Both the position numbers and the translations under genes were made by a program. Below, one piece after another: positions 23,021-33,390 of a DNA stretch of 64,000 bases; positions within the stretch are counted from its first letter, which is position 1, and every line of letters begins with the position of its first letter. Below the pieces are notes generated by a model. The model saw nothing but the letters and a program-made list of their open reading frames with translations, was not told the DNA's origin and made no database searches. Origin of the DNA: Daphnia carinata (taxonomy: Eukaryota > Arthropoda > Branchiopoda > Diplostraca > Daphniidae); contig NC_081334.1 in assembly GCF_022539665.2 (NCBI RefSeq), positions 5,302,424 through 5,366,423 of the forward strand, written 5' to 3'.

Positions 23021-25751
23021 CTACTTCATAACATTGGCTCCAGAATGAGCCACCTGAAAAGTAACGCAAAGACTTAGTTTTTGTTTCATCGTTTTTAATA
23101 AGAGCAATCTTACTTGAACGTAAAATAATAGGTAAGGTGTAAGGGCAGAAGTTCGTGGTTTACGGCTCAGGAGATCCTCGAGTTCTCGCATTCGTAGTAC
23201 ACGGATGACTTCATCGTCGCATTCCAGCCAAACATCCTCTGCCGTGCTACTGCTATTCACGTTACTGGCCCCGATAGGACTCTCTCTACCAGAACATTCT
23301 TTTTCGGAATATTCCGGAAATAGTTTACGTGGCCTGGGACTGCAGCAGTCAATAGACCTGCGAATATGGGAAAAAAATAGGCCACAAGTGGTAAAAAATT
23401 CTAATTGGTAAACAAAAAGTCAACAGGCTTACTTGCACAAAGATAGAGGTGCAGCGCCTCCAGAATTGTTGATCGATTCTGTGTTAAGAGCAGTGCTAGA
23501 TTTGGGCTTAAAAAATCGCAATATACCTCCCCCGCTATTACTATTGCCAGTATTCCGTTCGGCATTCGGCCTGTTAGTATTCGGTGACAATGAACTAGGC
23601 ATCGCTTTGGCTCGAGGACATGAAGCATAGTCAGCTATAGAGGGGCATACCCTGGTATAAGCTACATAATGCCCTGATGCCATTGTCGCCCCCAAATGCA
23701 TAATAATAGCATAAAGTTTATAAGAATGTAGTGGTGTTTCAGGGATGGCTTGGCAATGTTCGCAGAAGCAGTCCAACTGCATAGGAGTCGGCATATAGTC
23801 GTTAACCTTCGACGTGTGAACTGTTGATCTAAACAAGAAACAATTCACTAAATATAGGTTTTATAAATTTGGAACATGTACAATAATTTATAGTAAATTC
23901 TGAAAACAAGATTGGCTGAGAATCAAAGTTGCCATACCCGAACGACAGGGAAAAGCGTTTTAGTTGGAGTACTAGAAGACGTGGTAATTTTTCATAGTGA
24001 ACTGAGCGACGGGCTTCATTATAACGAACGCATTGTTCACACCAGTATTTATTTGTGTCACGTAAGAAGTCCACCTCCATTAATGTAGAAGCAAAGAACG
24101 CAGACGGACTTTGCGGCACTTCATCTCCAGAAGGACAGTCATTAGTAATGGGAACACATATATCCATAAAAGATTCCTTTCTTTCCGTTACGTATTCACA
24201 CTCCAAGCAGGTAGTTCTTAAAACGGTTACTCCTTCAAAACTTTCAGAAATAAAATCGCGGGTTTCTGATGCGGGATTGTTTGTTTCTTCTACCACCACC
24301 TGCAATAGATATGGATACTTTAATTCAATGGAATAACATTTCTTATTCCATGAGAAAAGAAAAGTATGAACCTTTGGAAGTTGGTCATGGTCAGCGGCTG
24401 AATTTATAGGGCTGTTGGAAAAGGAACTATTGCCAGATCCCCGTTTTCCTTTCTTAACATCTTTTTCTTTCTCGGCAAAAATCTTTTTACTCTTTTTTTT
24501 CTTCTCAGAGTTTTGTTTACCTCTTTTAATAACGCTTAAGTCAGTATTGTTTTGCTCAGCATTCATGCCGGCTTCGGAGTTCTCGTCAAGCGACTTATTT
24601 TGAGCTTTGTCGACTAGTTGGCACGCTTCACGTAAGTAATCTAGAGAACAAACGAGAAGTTCGTGGGCGTCTTGCTGTTGATTTCCTTGGAAAAGTGGAT
24701 TTACCTCTCGCAACGCTTGCAAGAACGCATCAGCTTGGAACGGTTCGTTCAAGTCACCCTTTTGTTCGGCATTGTGCAGCGTCTGAAGAAGTTCGTGTAA
24801 ACGTTCAGTCAATACAAGAGTTTTTCTTTTAGCAGGATTAATTTGAACGTTGTTTTCATCGATGATACTTGGTGCCAAGGAAGACAGGGACTTGGTTCTC
24901 AGACCAGGACTGCCAGATGAAAGAAATCCCATTTTTTTCTCATTGGCTCCTAGTGACGAGAGCAATTTTTTCTCAGTCAAATCGGTAGCTAAGTGATGCA
25001 GAAGGTGTGCAAACCCTGGTGTGAACCTCAGTGTATATAAGACGCTGTTTAAAAAACAGGTGTTGCCAAGGTTAAGCAATGTTGCTACAGGTGGAAGAAA
25101 AGGTGGTTTTTCATTTAAAGGTGGCTCTAGTCTTAGAGGTCTTTCGCGCTCGTAAACATCAATCTCTCCATTCATATCCATACGACTGTACGGCGGAGTT
25201 ATGAGGCCCATTCCACTTCCAGTGTAGGACACATGTAAACTCATGGGGTCAAGCAAATTTGGCCGAATATTTTGCATTTTTTGAGATATGTTTTCTTTGC
25301 TTGTAGAAGGAAATGGAGCTAAAGGGAAAATATAAATGATTAAGAAAAAACTGAATAGCCATCCATGTTTAGATACAAAGGACACATCCTAGTTAAAATA
25401 CGAAAATGAGAATATTAGAAATATTCAATCGATGGATGTTAAGGCAATTTCAGATCTAATAATAAGAGTTTAATGTTAGCAGTAACCTCTTCATAAGTAA
25501 CGAGATAGCAGTACAGAGAAAACTCCTGTCTTGGTTTCTTATATCAATAACAAAAATTATTTGCAGTAATGTACGTTACCTCTCTTGGAATGATTTATGG
25601 AACCAAGGAATTTCTGCCCTTTGAGTGATAACCTCAATCTTTTATGTGGTGGGCTCAGGTTGGCTGTTGATTCATCTACAGATAAGGTGTGGTAGCATGG
25701 AGAAATGGAGGAATTATCAGTCTCCAGAATGTTTTTGGGGCGAACTGTCAT
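23021..25751 (-). CDS. USP1: USP1-like ubiquitin carboxyl-terminal hydrolase
   Basis: USP1 removes ubiquitin from PCNA and FANCD2 with UAF1. Six exons: 25580-25751, 24372-25318, 23938-24299, 23433-23828, 23114-23357, 23021-23053. These give 717 aa in frame (human 785). The Cys box is LLNLGNTCFLNSVLYTLRF. The His box is MASGHYVAYTR. The C-terminal block EDVWLECDDEVIRVL followed by TPYLLFY resembles the end of USP1. The zinc-ribbon cysteines C-x2-C appear in RTTCLECEYVTER and YWCEQCVRYNEA. A Lys/Ser-rich insert (KKKKSKKIFAEKEKD) splits the catalytic domain, as is usual in this subfamily. The intron at 24300-24371 keeps an open frame, so an intron-retaining form would also read through. The start MTVRPKNI is the first ATG of an exon that splices in phase. 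Confidence 0.88.
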
Positions 25752-27157
25752 TCTGCCTTAAAGAGGAAACCAAGGTTTGGCTGTAGGATTAGCACACATC
25801 ATAGAAGTTAAATCACAAGCAATATTTTGGTAGGCGATCTGTCAAATAACTAAATCAAATCGTATTTTTTACGGAAAAAAATAAGCTTTTGAAAATTTAT
25901 GTCTTACTTGGCTGACTTCATGTGGAATGCCGATAGGAGCGAAGACACAGAAAATACAACACTGAAGAAAATACAAACAAAACAATAGTTTCAGGAACAA
26001 TACTCGTAAATTTCACAACTAGCCGTTCTTATTTTCATGGGACTACAGAATTTTTTTCCCACTTGTAAAGAAAGGAACCACTTTTGCTAATTGTGAATAA
26101 GAATCAGACTCAGAACTGGTATCCTGAGTGTCACACGACTGACACGACTATTCCTTATGTTCAAGCCAGTGCATATAGATCCAGGGCCCTCCGCTGGCTA
26201 CCTAGCAATACTCGCAAGTAAGCCTTACTTAATAAATAAGGCCTACTAAGATTCACTTCACGAACTGGATGAAAGGAACAGGCTATATCGCGTACTTGGG
26301 ACGTGGGAAGATATAACATGGAAATAACGTGGAAACAAGCTGGTATCAGCCGTCGCGGAGGTACATTACGTTATTAGGTACGGTCCTGGCGGTCGTGAGC
26401 GTGCAGCATTTCTGGATTTTCCCCATACAAGTAAGTGTACTAACCTCAATGACTGGAGCACTCTGGCGGTCTAAAACATGTCAAATACCGGAGTGTACTG
26501 GCGATCTGAGCCGCACCACCATCTCTGGAACTTAACGTGCGTAGCTCAAGTGGTTTTGGGTTTTGCATGCGTTACTACTCCTGGTATACTTCATGCATAT
26601 CGATGGCAAATAGCTTTTAGCAGGCTTTAACTTTTAGAAATAGTTTAAGAAAATAGTAATGGCAAAAACCGACGGATTAATCGTAAAGATGGATTACATT
26701 GTAGGCCTACTGAGTGACTGATAACATTCGGGGGGGGGGGAGGGATGAAAAATGAAACAAAATAATTGCCACACGACTAGCAATTTAATCATTTCCCTCG
26801 AATAATCTTTCTCGTACTTCTAACTTTTTAAATATGCCGAAAAATGTTGGCCAGTTTCAATTATCGAAACCTGGACTTTATTGGTATTATTGGTGTTACC
26901 GTGACATCTATAATAATCACCCATTCTCAGACTAAAGATTTATTGAAGTTATGCACTCAATATTTTCCAGGAACAGCAGAAGGCTATTGAAATAAAAGAA
27001 TTTCGTGGAATGATAATCCAGGGAATAACCATATGAAGAATTCCATTAAAACATAGTGACGGCAACATTAGGTTTTCTGTACATGATTTATAAAAGCTAT
27101 TGGACTCCATTTTAAATTCAAGTGTTCCAGGTGATATTAAGAAGTCTGCGGAGAAAA
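25752..27157. other. Intergenic region between USP1 and FPGS
   Basis: This should contain the USP1 promoter side (about 25752-26000) and the 3' untranslated region of FPGS (ending near 26940). A G10 homopolymer lies near 26731. The stretch 26150-26560 is less AT-rich and has short open frames, none recognised. No RNA gene was supported. Confidence 0.35.
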
Positions 27158-29377
27158 TTAATTGGTTTTGCCAACCTGGAGGAAGTTGTGATCTGTATCC
27201 AAGAGTGATAGAACTCCACCCACGAGATGTAAAGAACCGGTGACTAGTACATCTAACTGCACAGCGTAAAATGAAATACAAAATACCCAAATACAATTTT
27301 TACCTGTTTCGCAAAATTTCTTACCTCGCCAGTTTCATTGTCGACTAGTTCAGTATTGACATAATCAAGAGCTGAGCTTATCGTGGGTAAAGCTACAACA
27401 ATTTGCTTCTGCGATGATGTACCATTGGATCTAAAACCATTTTCGAGCCAGGCATCACTGTTAACATTACTCCTGCGGACTGTTATTTCAACGAATCCAC
27501 TTTTAAAAACATAGTTATCAAAAATTATATCACAGATTTATGTCTAACCTTGTTGATCTTTAGTCACCATAAGGTTCAGTAAATCTAGACAAATGAGAAC
27601 AACATCAATGTAGAGAAGAAGTGCCAATGAAGAAGTAACATACTGACCTTTAGATGCTGATTCATTATCTATGCAAATAATATTTGAACAGAATATTGCA
27701 ACGTCGAACTGGCAGCGTATTAAAGGTGCAAGTAGCAAACTGGCATTTCGATCACCTGTTGTATTGAACATCAACACTCTCTTTCGTCTACTTAGAAAGC
27801 ATTAGATATGCGGAAATAATTAAATGAAAGGATTGAAAAGGCACACTACCTTCGATTTGATGAAGTCGCATGTAGAAACCACTCAACGCAAGCCTCAATG
27901 CTCTCTGGTGTATGCGCACCGTCAACATAAAAAGTTGCGCCCTTCAGACGAAGAATTTGAGAGCGACCCGGCCAGAAAGTTTGAGCTAATCCCAGGGCAT
28001 CAGGTAAATGGATTTGAAATGGTAAAGCACGGACTGGAAAGATAAACTTTTCTTGCTCAGCGGGTCCACTTTCAATTTTAGGGTTTAAAAATGCACGGCT
28101 CAACTGTAGGGCCAAAGAGGCATTTTTCCTTTGGACCTTTCCAGACAAACCTAAGTTGATTTGGTAAGGAGCCCAATGATATTCGTCAAGTGAAGGTACA
28201 ATATACAAAGGACACTGTGAAGAGTTATAAAGTACAACCATCACTTGGCTTTGTGGGATAAAAAAGACTGATGAAATAAAATACCTTGATTTCTAATGCT
28301 TTCTCAGCTAGTATGTGCAAGCTTTCTCCAGGTTGATCACTGACAGTATAGGTGGGCACTGAGGGCTTCATAATTCCTGCTTTATGAAAAGCTATTTTTT
28401 CCACAGTGTTACCTAATAAGCTAACATGATCCAGTCCCAATGAAGTGATGCCTACAACCACTGGTTTTCTAAGGTAATTGGATATAGTCTAATGCATGAG
28501 CAGGTTATTGAATATTTTTCTGCAAACTTGTTTACCTTATGACATTTGTACAATCATAAAGTCCACCTATGCCTACTTCAAAAACAGCCACTTCAACTTC
28601 CTCATTCAAGAAAACATAAAATGCCATAATAGTCATAAATTTGAAGTAAGCTGGCATGTCATGTTCATCATCCTATGACAAATGTTATACATGTAAGTTC
28701 TTCTATAACTATTACTATTGATTTAAAAATAATAGTACCATATAATTTTTTAATGGATTGTAGACTTCCCAGAAGTATCTGGCAAATTCCTCTTTGCTCA
28801 GTGGTTTTCCGTTTATTCTAATTCTTTCACGCACCTCAATTAGATGAGGTGAGGAATAAAATCCTGTTTTCAAGCCATGGTGACGAAGTATTGATTCACA
28901 AAATGCACAGGTTGATCCTTTGCCCTTGGAAGTAGAAAAAAAAAATCAGCATGTTATTCACAACCACAATTTAAATATTCATCCACCTTAGTACCAGAAA
29001 CATGGATAATTTTGAGTTGTTGATCAATTTTGTCAAGTGATATTCCTAGACGATTAAGGTACTTTTCGGTGAAGGGAACATTTGTGATTGCTTGTCTATC
29101 TTTCTGTAGCCGGGCTTTTTCGAGAACAGACGCATTAGACTGCAGGGAGTTAAGAGTTTCTACAGCAGCCTGTTTAATACGCAAAATTGTGCAAAATCAA
29201 TATGCGAACATTGACAACGAACTGTCGACTTACCTCGTAATTATTTTCCTTGTAACATGAGAATGTTTTAAGATCCGCATAATCCATCGTTAAAAACTTT
29301 GTCTTGCTAAATGGTTTTAAAGCATGCAATATAGAGAAATTTAATCTCTTAACCGAATAAGTAAACAAGACATGCAT
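27158..29377 (-). CDS. FPGS: Folylpolyglutamate synthase
   Basis: The enzyme adds glutamates to folates with ATP, retaining them in cytosol and mitochondria. Nine exons: 29234-29377, 28987-29169, 28739-28924, 28536-28672, 28285-28468, 27850-28214, 27644-27787, 27325-27499, 27158-27256. They join to 538 aa (human 587). The P-loop is [15 protein letters not shown] across an exon junction. Other family blocks are [73 protein letters not shown] and [13 protein letters not shown]. Two in-frame starts lie in exon 1: M1 opens [20 protein letters not shown], a basic/hydrophobic mitochondrial-type leader, and M31 opens [12 protein letters not shown]. The exon 7 donor is the least certain: a CA/GTATGT site gives the only in-frame join to the [10 protein letters not shown] exon. 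Confidence 0.92.
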
Positions 29378-29441
29378 GGTTATTGTTGAACGTTGCCAGA
29401 AAAGTCAAATTGAAACGTGCGGGAATTTGCGTTTCACCATC

Positions 29442-29475
29442 GGCCACGCCCCCGCTCTTTGGTGTGGGCGTGGCC
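29442..29475. promoter_or_regulatory. GC-box palindrome upstream of FPGS
   Basis: Two perfect inverted arms, GGCCACGCCC and GGGCGTGGCC, are 14 bases apart and 65-98 bp upstream of the FPGS start codon. Each contains a CACGCCC/GGGCGTG box of the Sp1/KLF/Egr type. In this AT-rich intergenic DNA the pair stands out as a likely proximal promoter element. Confidence 0.5.
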
Positions 29476-30038
29476 ACCCTTCCCACTTTTTCATTTGTGG
29501 TCAAATTTCAAATTCTGCTTAGAATATGATTTCAATTCTAACTAAACATAGAAAATAAAAAATAAAATTGGAGCGCTGACAACATTTTGTTTCGTTTCTT
29601 TAAAAACGACTTGTTTAACGAAAAAAGCAATCAGTTAATCGATATTAGCGTACATAGCAAGTCTGCTATGTATTTTTTCGTATAGCAACAATAAAATCAA
29701 TTTTCATTAAATTAAAAATCAATCATTTTCGATTGATTAATCTAAAACGTCTCGAATCGCGTATATCGTTATAGCATTTGATTTTGCTTCTTGTTTTTCT
29801 CACACCAAAAACGGGTCCCAAGTAACTTTTACTATCATGTGCCTTTTTCATAGTATATTGTAATTAGGGGTACATAAAGCCAAAGCGTAATACAGAATAA
29901 TGGAATTTCATCAAGCTTACGTGGAGGTATAACAAGAAGCTTTTGTTTATTTTGTTGCATTTTTTAAATATCAGAAGATTAAAAACTAAAACAATTTTAG
30001 TTGTCATTCGTGGAGAGAGGAAAAACGTTCAGCGATCT
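29476..30038. other. Intergenic, nothing recognised
   Basis: AT-rich sequence between the FPGS promoter and the 3' end of the first Kazal gene. No open frame, RNA gene or repeat could be supported. Confidence 0.4.
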
Positions 30039-30473
30039 TCAAACTTCGGTCGCGGTTTTGCATTCACCGTCGTGAGCCTTCGTAACAGAAGACTTTGCAT
30101 TTCCGCACAAACCCTTTGTCTTGACACCCAATACACATTCGTTGGAGTACGTTTTGCCGTCTGTTCCACAAACTGGTTGATAGTTTTTCTTGCAATTGCA
30201 GCTAGGATCTTGATCTTGTGGCACTGAAATAACAAAAATAAGGAGATGTTATTGAATACCTATTTTTAAAGAAAAGTAATAGAGAACAATACACCTACTT
30301 CCTTGAACGCCCATCTGGTTGCTGAGCAACACAAATGAAATAAGAATGATGAAAAATACAACTGTGCTTGTGTGTTTCTGTATTTTGAAAAACACCACGT
30401 TCAAATTAAACGAATCATAATTAGTAAAAAACTTGGGGAAACATTTCAAAACTAAGTTTTTGAAAAATACCAT
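30039..30473 (-). CDS. Secreted single-domain Kazal serine protease inhibitor
   Basis: Three exons: 30471-30473 (just the ATG), 30299-30377, 30039-30223, giving 88 aa. The signal peptide is M-KHTSTVVFFIILISFVLL, with likely cleavage after VQG. The mature part has one Kazal domain: PSCNCKKNYQPVCGTDGKTY, then SNECVLGVKTKGLCGNAKSS and DGEC. Six cysteines fit the pattern C-x-C-x7-C-x10-C-x9-C-x14-C as I read it. Kazal domains block serine proteases through the loop near the second cysteine. The split start codon exon mirrors the neighbouring gene at 31917, which also splices immediately after an ATG, so the two are tandem duplicates. Exon 1 is inferred from that parallel; an alternative is read-through from the same ATG. 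Confidence 0.8.
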
Positions 30474-31916
30474 TTTGAATTAAACGGTGGCTTAGGTGGG
30501 GCTATCGTTATAGCTGCTGCGAAAAAATGGAGAACGTTTCCTGTTTTGTAAGCTTGACAAGTAGGGATGACCGTCGCACTAACAATGGATAACTGAGCTC
30601 TGTTGGTGTCCAAGCGACTTATATATATGCGAAAGATTTTAACCACCCCATCCATCAAGTCGTAGCCAAATGGAAGAACGTAAGGTTTCATCGCTAGCGG
30701 GCTCTCTTTTGGTTGGTGGATGCTTATAAGGAATTTTATTATTGTGGAAAACATAACCTGCGATTCCAGGTTATCCGCTTCAGTCAGTACAATCTAAAAT
30801 TCACCTTGGCGCAACAATAACACGCACAAGAAAGTGTCACGAACAAGTAAGCTTAGTTTCTCTTGGGACAGTGTAACAAATGAATCCATATTTGACGACT
30901 CACAATTATTCAAAACAATGTCAATATTTGGATTTCGAAAGTTTTATTAAACACCAATAGTACGAAATTCAAGAGCCGAAACATGGAATGCGACACATGG
31001 CATGTTTCACGATAACTCTTAAAACAGGAGGCTACATCATAGCGTCTATTTAATTCCGGCTTGTAACCGTTTGAAATACATCGTACATTATGCATTTGTC
31101 AGTGGGAAACGGGGCGATAAAGAAACCCATGAGATATTACAAGGTGACTGGTATGAAAACGAAATGAGAACCAAAACCAAAATAATCTAACATTCAACAT
31201 CATGAAAAATGCAACTTCTATCCTTCTGAAAAACGGATGTCAGTTAACTCTACAGAGCAGGACGCATCACACAAAGCAAGTCTATGTCAAGTGAAAGAAA
31301 ACTGATTACAATAAAGTATCAAGGCTAGGGCGAAACGTTTCCTCCGGTTTTTTTCCTTTTAAAAAGTTGTTTTTGAGTCCTTGCCAACCAGGAAAAAAGA
31401 AGATTGGTTGCTTGGCGAGATTAGTCACGGAAATTGCACTCGTCTCCATTAATGGATTCAAATAAACCAGCTGTTTCTAGCCAACGTTTCAGGTTCCAGT
31501 CCAAGCCGTTATCGGTGCCTTCGTTGTCATCTCGCTCGTTGGTTGCATTGTTTAATAAATTTTTAATGCTTCGTTCGTCCCGATTCCAGAATTCCGAGAG
31601 TTAACGTCAACATGACAAAGTAAAATAATTTAAAATCTCTTTAGTTTTTAATTTTCCCACAACATACATTTGTACACAGGTGCCTGGAAATCATCGATCC
31701 AGATGGTTATTCATACTTTAATCATTCTTGTTCACCGATTGGTATTCCTGAAATGCGGAACACCAACTCATGTTCAGAAATTTGAAAATAACATTTAAGG
31801 CGCGATAAACAAATTCGCAACAATAACAAAATAACACGACGATAAAACAGGGGAACACTTTCTTTGTGGCAGGTGCTTTTTGTTCCTTGTTCTTTTGCAC
31901 GACATACATTATTTTT
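30474..31916. other. Spacer between the Kazal genes
   Basis: It holds the upstream region of the first Kazal gene and the 3' untranslated region of the second. A minus-strand 60-codon open segment at 31421-31600 is listed separately. The rest is AT-rich with no recognised feature. Confidence 0.35.
31421..31600 (-). other. Coding-like open segment without a start codon
   Basis: A minus-strand frame of 60 codons ends in TAA at 31421. It reads acidic, Trp-containing sequence (FWNRDERSIKNLLNNATNER, then GLDWNLKRWLETAGLFES). It has no ATG and no convincing acceptor, so it could be a terminal exon of an unseen transcript, a relic, or chance. I do not recognise a family. Confidence 0.25.
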
Positions 31917-32431
31917 TCATTGTTGTCTGAACGCGTTCACTACGACGGTCGCAAAAAGGACGTAAATTAAGGCAGAAGAACACAATTTTTCACCTGTTGC
32001 AGCTGTATTTTCTTGTTTACATTCACCTTCGTAAGACTCGCTGACGAGTGACTTTATCGTTCCGCATTTTGTAGTCAGAACTCTCAGACAGCCTTCGTTT
32101 ACATAAGTGTTTCCATCTGTTCCGCAAACTGGGGCCCAGAGTTTGCTACAGGCACATTGAGGTTCGATTTCTTTCGGAACTTCTTGCGAAACTGCGAGTG
32201 ACAATAATTCCGTTTTGCGTTCAACTGAAAAGACGGATGAATAGTATTGAATCGTATAATACCTCCTTGGGCGCCCGACCAGTTGTTTATCAGAATACAA
32301 TAGACAACTATGAAATGTAAAGCGGTGCTGCCGAGCTTCTATCGGTCAAAGAAAAAGAAATTCAATGTCGCGTGATGAACAAAATGTTGAATTGCGCTAA
32401 TTGGATATACCATTGGAATGATTAAGCGCAT
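31917..32431 (-). CDS. Kazal inhibitor with C-terminal hydrophobic tail
   Basis: Three exons: 32411-32431, 32263-32338, 31917-32224, giving 134 aa. The start is MRLIIPM, spliced in phase 0 to KLGSTALHFIVVYCILI, which completes a signal peptide ending near GAQG. One Kazal domain follows: PQCACSKLWAPVCGTDGNTY, VNEGCLRVLTTKCGTIK, YEGEC. Unlike its neighbour, the protein continues for about 37 residues and ends with a hydrophobic stretch, SSALIYVLFATVVVNAF, then RQQ. This suggests a membrane anchor, possibly by GPI after removal of the tail. It shares intron positions and phases with the gene at 30039-30473, about 1.4 kb away on the same strand. Confidence 0.82.
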
Positions 32432-33390
32432 TTTCCCGTTGCTAGATGGGCTAAATGTTAGCAAATGAAGAGCTGTTAGCTGAAATCTTGAATGAAAAAA
32501 GTGCGTGAGAAGTAACGAACTGTTTAAGACTAGTCGGACCTAGTTACTATACTTTTACTGGCCATCCTTCGACAGTTTGTTCCACATTGTCAAAGCCTGT
32601 CGTGAGATGTCAACGCCCAGCGCTAGCGGGCACCCTAAACTCGTTTCAGCTTCAAATACGTACTGCGATCCTGCTTTTAATGTTATAAGGATTGCTGATT
32701 AATTGTTATAAGCTAGCTGTTGCAGTTGGACTATCAACATGAATTATTGCTTTCTCTACAGGTATATTCGCGAATAGACCTATACATACTCCCATGAACC
32801 ACTTAGACTTTAGCTTGGGGAAACACCAATGCTAGGTTTCATGTTACAGGAAACGTGCATGATTGTGTTACTTACTGCCAACTGTTCAACAAAGGAATAA
32901 GTAAAATTTTCAAGGAGGGACGACGTTTTCTTTTTCAAGAAAATCTGAGGATCCAATATTTTGTATGTGGCAAGCTTCAGTACCAATGTCATCAGTTAGT
33001 TGTCGACTTTTGAAAAACGCCCAGCCACGAAAGCTAATTATACAAGGAGAGTTCAACATTTCCTGTTTACTGGAAAAAAACAACAAACGGGTTGGGATTT
33101 TACCTTAGCGTTATGAAGGAACAGGACTTGGGGTGACGGTTTTTTTTTTATCATTAGGTTTTCTTTTCGGATTGGGGTTTCTAGTATTAACCGTTAGATG
33201 GCATAGCGCTAAAGTTTGTATTCATTCTTCACCTTGAATGTGCGGTTGAGGGAAGAAGCCTTTTTTTTTTAAATCTATAGCTGATCTGATAAGGTTCGTT
33301 TCTCGTAAACGCTTCTAATAAATATTAAATTTATGATTCGCTATATGTAGGCAATTCTGGCTTCAGTTCATTAGAAATCAGATCTAAAAA
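32432..33390. other. Divergent intergenic region, Kazal 2 / MED23
   Basis: The promoters of the minus-strand Kazal gene and the plus-strand MED23 gene must both lie here. Sequence is AT-rich, with poly-T and poly-A runs near 33140 and 33260. No specific site could be supported. Confidence 0.35.

Noticed and set aside
24300-24371. Reading the USP1 segment between two exons as coding
   Set aside because: It is in frame, but it has a donor and acceptor at its ends (AAG/GTTCAT and TTGCAG), is AT-rich, and is typical of the short introns here. Retention remains possible.
26150-26560. RNA gene or small gene in the GC-richer stretch downstream of the USP1 promoter
   Set aside because: No A/B box pair, no stable cloverleaf and no conserved protein were visible.
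27549-27584. An extra FPGS exon ([12 protein letters not shown])
   Set aside because: It leaves only about 49 bp to the next acceptor and puts the following exon out of frame. The CA/GTATGT donor upstream gives an in-frame join.
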